Part shown: piece after piece, positions 60,201-64,000 of the stretch
Layout of the letters: every line of letters begins with the position of its first letter
Numbering within the stretch: the stretch's first letter is position 1
Assembly: GCF_022761115.1 (NCBI RefSeq)
Contig: NZ_JAKWJS010000002.1
Coordinates: forward strand, 248,001-312,000
From: Dyella sp. RRB7
GTDB lineage: Bacteria; Pseudomonadota; Gammaproteobacteria; Xanthomonadales; Rhodanobacteraceae
DNA length: 64,000 nt
Direction: 5' to 3'
The notes under the pieces: generated by a model
Told to the model about the DNA's origin: nothing
The model's input: the letters and a program-made list of their open reading frames with translations, nothing else
Databases searched by the model: none
Position numbers and translations under genes: made by a program

Positions 60201-60396
60201 GCTGCGGGCCGCCACCGAGCTTGGCCACTGGGGGGTGATTGGCATGCGCGAGCGCGCCGAGCGACTGAGCGCCCAGCTCGTGCTGCATCGTCGCCAACCG
60301 CACGGCACGGAGCTGCAGCTCTCCGTGCCCTGTCGCGCCGCCTACAAGACGGACAAGCAACCCGCCGATCGCCGCACGCCACCGGTCACCCAGTGA
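57286..60396 (+). CDS. propeller-type sensor histidine kinase
   Basis: Encodes about 1,036 residues. After an N-terminal signal or anchor, the periplasmic part consists of two-component-regulator propeller repeats (GYLWLGTGNGLYRFDG; GTVWAATEGGLARFDG; GTVWAGTNMGLVSFHR) and a Y_Y_Y domain near residues 690-760. A membrane helix (about 777-797) leads to a HisKA_3 domain with phosphorylated histidine about 826 in ARDIHDTLLQG, then a HATPase domain (NAFIHAQATRV; SDDGGGI; GVIGMRERAERL). Ligands of such sensors are often carbohydrates or their breakdown products. The start is uncertain: ATG 57217 and ATG 57274 are also in frame and none has a good ribosome-binding site. Confidence 0.88.
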   Translation: MSRWISGIRARAWRPRDAGVWALLQPVRTAAVLLLGVLTCLRANALPDDPAGFRRTMWTIDSGAPADIWALAQGTNGYLWLGTGNGLYRFDGVRFERFEPLAGEQFRSNDITALSMLPDGSLWIGFYYGGASVMRAGHLRHYMAGESFPSGTVLTFAQTGNGTVWAATEGGLARFDGQQWHTVGTDWNYPSHRADWLTVSRDGTLWVTTGETLVFLPRGGHRFEATGLPVYKYGVVTQAPDGTLWLSEHQHGTRALPGLSADHPQLGPTPVLPDSDASWAHRLLFDRYRNLWGTSVDKGGVFRVASPERFNDGRALTPGDFAEKIDRAGGLASNRTVPLLQDAEGTVWAGTNMGLVSFHRNNVVVPSGVPLGTAATYAMAMDASGTVWVINDGTLFRMTDAGAEPIRHDLHDVSDALFGSDGTLWMVGRNLIFALRGNAIESIPLPLQGMSKVNALALDPASHPWVALADHGLYRWQGNQWLPVRPDASLDRLTPTALATDAAGHLWAGYPDNCIADVDGHTVRIYTAADGLRVGNVTTLNVSGKDVLIGGELGLARLRAGHIQSMVIDGSEAFSGITGIAETANGDVWLNAGKGVVRVAAQEVDAAFQQPGYRPAYRLFDYRDGLPGIAVQAAKVPTALIDPSQRIWFLTSQGPAWMAPGHLHSNRLPPPVLILGLNANGTHYAPAKVLQLPKGTNNLQLQYTATSLAVPGRVTFRYRLDGVDTAWQDAGNRREAFYSNLAPGLYRFHVIAANDDGVWNNQGAELRFTIQPWFYQTPWFYALCALALLALVAIFFAWRMRLAAERVHLQLTERMNERERIARDIHDTLLQGVQGLLLRLQAMLAGMAPDDKRTHVLRAAVEQARQMVIEGRGKIISLRGDGPQYTELVQSLLAVGENLASLYPTTFHITTEGKPRALLPSAFDEIVDIVREGIRNAFIHAQATRVDVHVAYETRVLRIVVSDDGGGIDDATLRAATELGHWGVIGMRERAERLSAQLVLHRRQPHGTELQLSVPCRAAYKTDKQPADRRTPPVTQ

Positions 60397-60414
60397 CGAT
60401 GGCATGCCGGCCGC

Positions 60415-62544
60415 CTACTTCGCCTCACCCTCCATCAGCTTGTCGACCAGCCCGGGCGGCACTTCCTCGTAGTGGTCGAACTCCATGGTGAAGGTGCCGC
60501 GTCCACGCGTGGCCGAACGCAGGAAGTTGATGTAGCCAAACATTTCCGCCAGCGGCACGAAACCCTGCACGAACGCCTGCGCCCCCTTCTGGCCCTGGTC
60601 GCTGACGGTGCCGCGGCGGCGGTTGATGTCGCCGATCACGTCGCCCAGATAATCCGCCTCGGTCACCACCTCCAGCCGCATCACCGGCTCCAGCAGCTTG
60701 GGCTTGCTCAGCTTCTGCGCCTCGCGGAAGCATTGGCGCGTGGCGATCTCGAAGGCCAGCGCCGATGAATCCACGTCGTGGTATTTGCCGTCGATCAGCC
60801 GCGCCTTGAAGTCCACCACTTCATAGCCGGCGATCTGGCCTTCGCGCGACTCCACCATGACGGCATGCTCTACCGCCGGGATGTATTCGCGCGGCACCCG
60901 GCCGCCGACGACTTCGTCGGCGAACACCACGCCACTGCCCGAAGCCTGCGGCTCGAACACCATGGTCACTTCGGCGAACTGGCCCGAGCCGCCCGATTGC
61001 TTCTTGTGGGTATAGGTGTGCTCGACCGTCTTGCCAAACGCCTCGCGGAAGCTCACCCGCGGCTTGCCCATGTTGGCGTCCACGCCCAGCTCGGTGCGCA
61101 TGCGGTCGATGGTGACTTCCAGGTGCAGCTCGCCCATGCCCTTGAGCACGGTCTCGCCGGTTTCCTTGTCCACCTCCAGCCGCAGCGACGGGTCGGCCTT
61201 CACCATCTTGTAGAGCGCGGCGGAAAGCTTGTCGACGTCGTTGCGGTGCTTGGGCTCCACCGACACGCTGATGACCGGGTCGGGGAAACGCATGCGCTCC
61301 AGTAGCGCCGGGTGCGCCGGATCGCACAGCGAATCGCCTGTCTCGGTTTCCTTCATGGAGACGAAGGCGCAGATGTCGCCCGCGCGCACTTCGTCGATCT
61401 CCCTGGTGGCATTGGCCTGTACTTCCACGATGCGACCCACGCGCTCCTTCTTGCCGCGCGTGACGTTGAGCAGGGTGTCGCCCTTCTTGATCACGCCGGA
61501 GTAGACGCGACAAAAGGTGAGCGTGCCGAACGGGTCGTTGATGACCTTGAAGGCCAGCGCCCGGGCCGGCGCGTCGTCGACCACGCCCTGCTCGCCGATG
61601 ACATGGCCGTCCTCATCCACCAGTGCGATGCCGCCGTTCTCGCCCGGATACGGCAGGTAATCCACCACGCCATCGAGCAATTGCTGCACGCCCTTGTTGC
61701 GATAGGACGAACCGCAGAACACCGGCACCAGCTTGCCGGACACGCAGCCCTTGCGAATGCACTGCTTGAGCGTGTCCTGGTCGAATTCGCCCGACTCGAT
61801 CAGCTTTTCGAAGGCGGCATCGTCCATCGCCAGCGCGCGCTCGATGGTCTCCGCGCGCAAGGTCGCCAGGTTGGCCAGCCATTGCTTGTCCGCCGCCTCG
61901 GAAACATTCACGCGGCCGGCAAGCTCATCGAACGGCACGGTATCCCAGGGGCTGTCCTTGTCGTCGCCCTTCCAGATATAGCCCACGCCGGCCACCAGGT
62001 CCGCCATGCCGACAAATTCATCGTGACTGCCCAGCGGCACCTGGCACAGCAATACGTTCGCACCAAGCCGCTCGCGGATGCCTTGCACGCAATGCGCAAA
62101 GTTGGCGCCGATGCGGTCCATCTTGTTGATGTAGCAAAGCCGCGGCACGTTGTACTGGTCGGCCAGGCGCCAGTTGGTTTCGGTTTGCGGCTCCACCCCG
62201 GCCACGCCGTCGAACACCACCACGGCGCCGTCGAGCACGCGCAGGCTGCGGTTCACCTCGATGGTGAAGTCGACGTGCCCGGGCGTATCGATCAGGTTGA
62301 TGCGATAGCCCTTCCACTCGGTGGACACCGCCGCGGACTGGATGGTGATGCCGCGCTTGCGTTCCTGTTCGAGGTAGTCGGTGGTGGTCGAGCCCTTGCC
62401 TTCCTTGGTGTCGTGCACGTCGACGATCTGGTGCTTCTTGCCGGTGTAATAGAGCACCCGTTCGGTCGTAGTGGTCTTGCCCGCATCGATGTGCGCAATG
62501 ATCCCGATGTTGCGGTACAGCTGCAGTGACTTCTGACGTGCCAT
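60415..62544 (-). CDS. elongation factor G, divergent second type
   Basis: Encodes 709 residues of the EF-G GTPase family. G motifs are AHIDAGKTTTTE, the switch segment GITIQSAAV, DTPGH and NKMD; all five EF-G domains follow, ending MFGYINFLRSATRGRGTFTMEFDHYEEVP. The region between G1 and G2 carries VHDTKEGKGSTTTDYLEQE instead of the usual VHDGAATMDWMEQE, so this is a divergent paralogue. It is not beside rpsL/rpsG/tuf, so it is probably not the main translocase; EF-G2-type roles in ribosome recycling or stress are possible. The start at 62544 begins the family sequence; the upstream frame to 62754 is noise. Confidence 0.92.
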   Translation of the reverse strand: MARQKSLQLYRNIGIIAHIDAGKTTTTERVLYYTGKKHQIVDVHDTKEGKGSTTTDYLEQERKRGITIQSAAVSTEWKGYRINLIDTPGHVDFTIEVNRSLRVLDGAVVVFDGVAGVEPQTETNWRLADQYNVPRLCYINKMDRIGANFAHCVQGIRERLGANVLLCQVPLGSHDEFVGMADLVAGVGYIWKGDDKDSPWDTVPFDELAGRVNVSEAADKQWLANLATLRAETIERALAMDDAAFEKLIESGEFDQDTLKQCIRKGCVSGKLVPVFCGSSYRNKGVQQLLDGVVDYLPYPGENGGIALVDEDGHVIGEQGVVDDAPARALAFKVINDPFGTLTFCRVYSGVIKKGDTLLNVTRGKKERVGRIVEVQANATREIDEVRAGDICAFVSMKETETGDSLCDPAHPALLERMRFPDPVISVSVEPKHRNDVDKLSAALYKMVKADPSLRLEVDKETGETVLKGMGELHLEVTIDRMRTELGVDANMGKPRVSFREAFGKTVEHTYTHKKQSGGSGQFAEVTMVFEPQASGSGVVFADEVVGGRVPREYIPAVEHAVMVESREGQIAGYEVVDFKARLIDGKYHDVDSSALAFEIATRQCFREAQKLSKPKLLEPVMRLEVVTEADYLGDVIGDINRRRGTVSDQGQKGAQAFVQGFVPLAEMFGYINFLRSATRGRGTFTMEFDHYEEVPPGLVDKLMEGEAK

Positions 62545-62896
62545 GTGGTCCTGTCCCAGTGATGCGCTTCCGTAGCAGGCGAACATGCGGGATCGATAGC
62601 GACCTGCCGCGCACTGCCCGATGACTCGGCTCATAGAGTCGTCCGCCCGGTTGTCAAGGCTATGTGAAATGCCGTGTTTTCCGGCACTTGGCTGCCTTGA
62701 CGGGAGCGGTGACCACGCAGCCACCGCAGTCCCGGCGCGGGCCGGCCGGAGCAAGGCTCATGACGCACGGTTATGAGCCTAAAACCAATCCTCATTGGAC
62801 AAATTTGGACGTCCATACATCCGTTGACTCCATGACTTGCCCACGGTTAGCCTGAATTTGCTGCACTGCGACACTTCTCTGGGGAACACACAAAAC
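62545..62896. promoter_or_regulatory. divergent promoter region with TGGACGTCCA palindrome
   Basis: This 352-base gap separates the EF-G paralogue from the divergent TonB receptor and contains no supported gene. TTGGAC is repeated 10 bp apart (62795 and 62805), and the second copy forms the perfect 10-bp palindrome TGGACGTCCA at 62806-62815, 82 bp before the receptor start. The same core lies at 45226-45235. GGGGA near 62881 serves as the receptor's ribosome-binding site. Confidence 0.45.
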
Positions 62897-64000
62897 ATGC
62901 TTAAGAACCACCTCGGCTTCAAAGCCGCGCCGACCTTGCTTGCCCTTGCTGTCCTGGCCGTTTTTACCGATGCCTCCGCTCAAGACGCGCCCCCTGCCGC
63001 GACGGACAATGCCAAGAAACTCGATGCGGTGATCGTGACCGGCACCCGCGCCGACAACCGCACCGAAAGCAGCTCGCTGACGCCCATCGACGTGGTCTCG
63101 GCGCAGACGCTGCAGCAGACCGGTACCACCGAGCTGTCCACCGCGCTCGCCCGCATCATTCCCTCGCTCACCTTCGCGCGTCCCTCCGCCTCGGACACCG
63201 CCGACTCGCAACGCCCCGCGCAATTGCGCGGCCTGTCGCCGGACCAGGTGCTGGTGCTGGTGGACGGCAAGCGCTGGCATCCGGGCGCGATCCTGCTGAC
63301 CAATGGGGTGCTCGGCCGCGGCTCGCAGGCGGTGGATCTCAACACCATCCCGATCGGCGCCATCGATCACATCGAGGTGCTGCGCGACGGCGCCTCGGCG
63401 CAATACGGTTCGGACGCCATCGCCGGCGTGATCAATATCGTGCTGAAGAAAGGCGCCGCGGGCGGCGAAGTCGACGTGACCGGCGGCCAGTACTCCGCCG
63501 GCGACGGCCGCCAGTGGCTGGGCTCGGCCAACTTCGGCATTCCGCTCAGCGACGACAGGGGCTGGATTCGCTTCACCCTGCAGGACGGCAACCAGGACTA
63601 CACCAACCGGGCCGAACCCAATACCACGCGCCCGTGGGAAGGCGTCACCCAGCGCTTCGGCGACCCGGCGGTGAAAGACCACAACCTGTTCGTCAACGCG
63701 CAGTTCGACATCACGCCGAACGTGCAGCTGTATGCGTTCGGCCACTACGGCAACCGCGACACCACCTCGCCCGCGTTCTTCCGCAACCTGGCCAACAGCA
63801 ACTCGGTGCCGTCGATCTATCCCAACGGCTATCTGCCGCTGGAGCACGCCGACTCCACCGACCAGTCGCTGGTGATCGGCCTGCGCGGCAAGACCGATGG
63901 CGGCTGGCGCTGGGATGTGAGCGGCAACTACGGCGGCAATCGCGTCTCCTACGCCACCGAGGACAGCGTCAATCGCGCGTTCCTGCACGACTTCGGCTAC
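62897..64000 (+). CDS. TonB-dependent receptor, partial (cut by right edge)
   Basis: The first 368 codons are in the window; no stop is reached. The ATG at 62897 starts a signal peptide (core TLLALAVLAVFT, ending ASAQ). A TonB-box-like LDAVIVTGTR (residues 42-51) precedes a complete plug domain (SLTPIDVVSAQTLQQTG; QLRGLSPDQVLVLVDGKRWHPG; IDHIEVLRDGASAQYGSDAIAGVINIVLKK split across about 55-190), and then the first barrel strands. The plug resembles receptors for carbohydrate or general substrates in Xanthomonadales rather than the haem receptor above. The ligand is unknown; the palindrome upstream suggests specific regulation. Confidence 0.9.
   Translation, partial: MLKNHLGFKAAPTLLALAVLAVFTDASAQDAPPAATDNAKKLDAVIVTGTRADNRTESSSLTPIDVVSAQTLQQTGTTELSTALARIIPSLTFARPSASDTADSQRPAQLRGLSPDQVLVLVDGKRWHPGAILLTNGVLGRGSQAVDLNTIPIGAIDHIEVLRDGASAQYGSDAIAGVINIVLKKGAAGGEVDVTGGQYSAGDGRQWLGSANFGIPLSDDRGWIRFTLQDGNQDYTNRAEPNTTRPWEGVTQRFGDPAVKDHNLFVNAQFDITPNVQLYAFGHYGNRDTTSPAFFRNLANSNSVPSIYPNGYLPLEHADSTDQSLVIGLRGKTDGGWRWDVSGNYGGNRVSYATEDSVNRAFLHDFGY

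Noticed and set aside
62806-62815. TGGACGTCCA as a MetJ (met-box) operator
   Set aside because: Met boxes are tandem AGACGTCT 8-mers; only one partial copy is present, and metE here is under a cobalamin riboswitch instead.
1-64000. Mobile elements, tRNA/rRNA genes and CRISPR arrays
   Set aside because: I looked for transposase or integrase frames, cloverleaf-like sequences and regularly spaced repeats and found none.

Overview
The window is GC-rich, densely coded DNA from what looks like a gammaproteobacterium of the Xanthomonadales/Rhodanobacteraceae type. This placement is inferred from the mix of large TonB-dependent receptors, OmpW and alginate-export-type outer-membrane proteins, a hmu haem cluster and a B12-riboswitch-controlled metE; no rRNA or other phylogenetic marker is present to prove it. 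I see no tRNA, rRNA, insertion sequence, prophage or CRISPR array.

Layout. 0.4-1.6 kb: a small fimbrial-like secreted protein and a convergent PapD-type chaperone. 1.8-5.7 kb: PoxB-type pyruvate dehydrogenase, an old-yellow-enzyme reductase and a 2-oxoglutarate dioxygenase. 5.8-29.6 kb: a molybdenum island. It holds an OprD-family porin with a ModE box in its promoter, modE, a complete form I (aerobic) carbon monoxide dehydrogenase operon (coxM-S-L-G-D-E, an XdhC protein fused to a YHS metal domain, and mocA), ompW, and the CO-sensing haem regulator rcoM. It continues with a second molybdenum hydroxylase operon (triheme cytochrome c, 2Fe-2S subunit, Tat-exported molybdopterin subunit, XdhC, MocA), followed by convergent molybdenum-cofactor genes (moeA, moaA, moaC, mobA, moaD and a MoaE-MoeB-rhodanese fusion). 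29.6-35.9 kb: haem acquisition genes hmuV-U-T-S plus a TonB haem receptor behind a Fur-like box. 36-39 kb: metE with a cobalamin riboswitch and a 30-bp palindrome in its promoter. 39-41.3 kb: ahpC-ahpF with an OxyR-like site. 41.4-49.5 kb: housekeeping and unknown genes (SnoaL-like protein, Oar-like TonB receptor, two thioredoxins, DUF1456, an AT-hook-like small protein with its own operator-like palindrome, an Asp/Asn hydroxylase, Dps). 49.6-56.1 kb: a metabolic operon of unknown substrate (isochorismatase-like hydrolase, XapX, amidohydrolase, DoxX, VOC protein, alginate-export-type porin) and a DUF1275 gene. 56.5-64 kb: a divergent two-component pair, a second-type EF-G, and a TonB receptor cut by the right edge.

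How it fits together. The central 24 kb combines molybdenum-dependent oxidation of CO (and of an unknown aldehyde or N-heterocycle) with enzyme-specific maturation factors, cofactor synthesis, CO sensing (RcoM) and molybdate sensing (ModE). Two 24-bp ModE-type palindromes tie the porin and the second hydroxylase to molybdate supply; one of them lies inside a coding region. The most novel points are the XdhC-YHS fusion in a cluster whose enzyme needs copper as well as molybdenum, the MoaE-MoeB-rhodanese fusion with a histidine-rich linker, and the molybdate-linked porin. No molybdate ABC transporter lies in the window.
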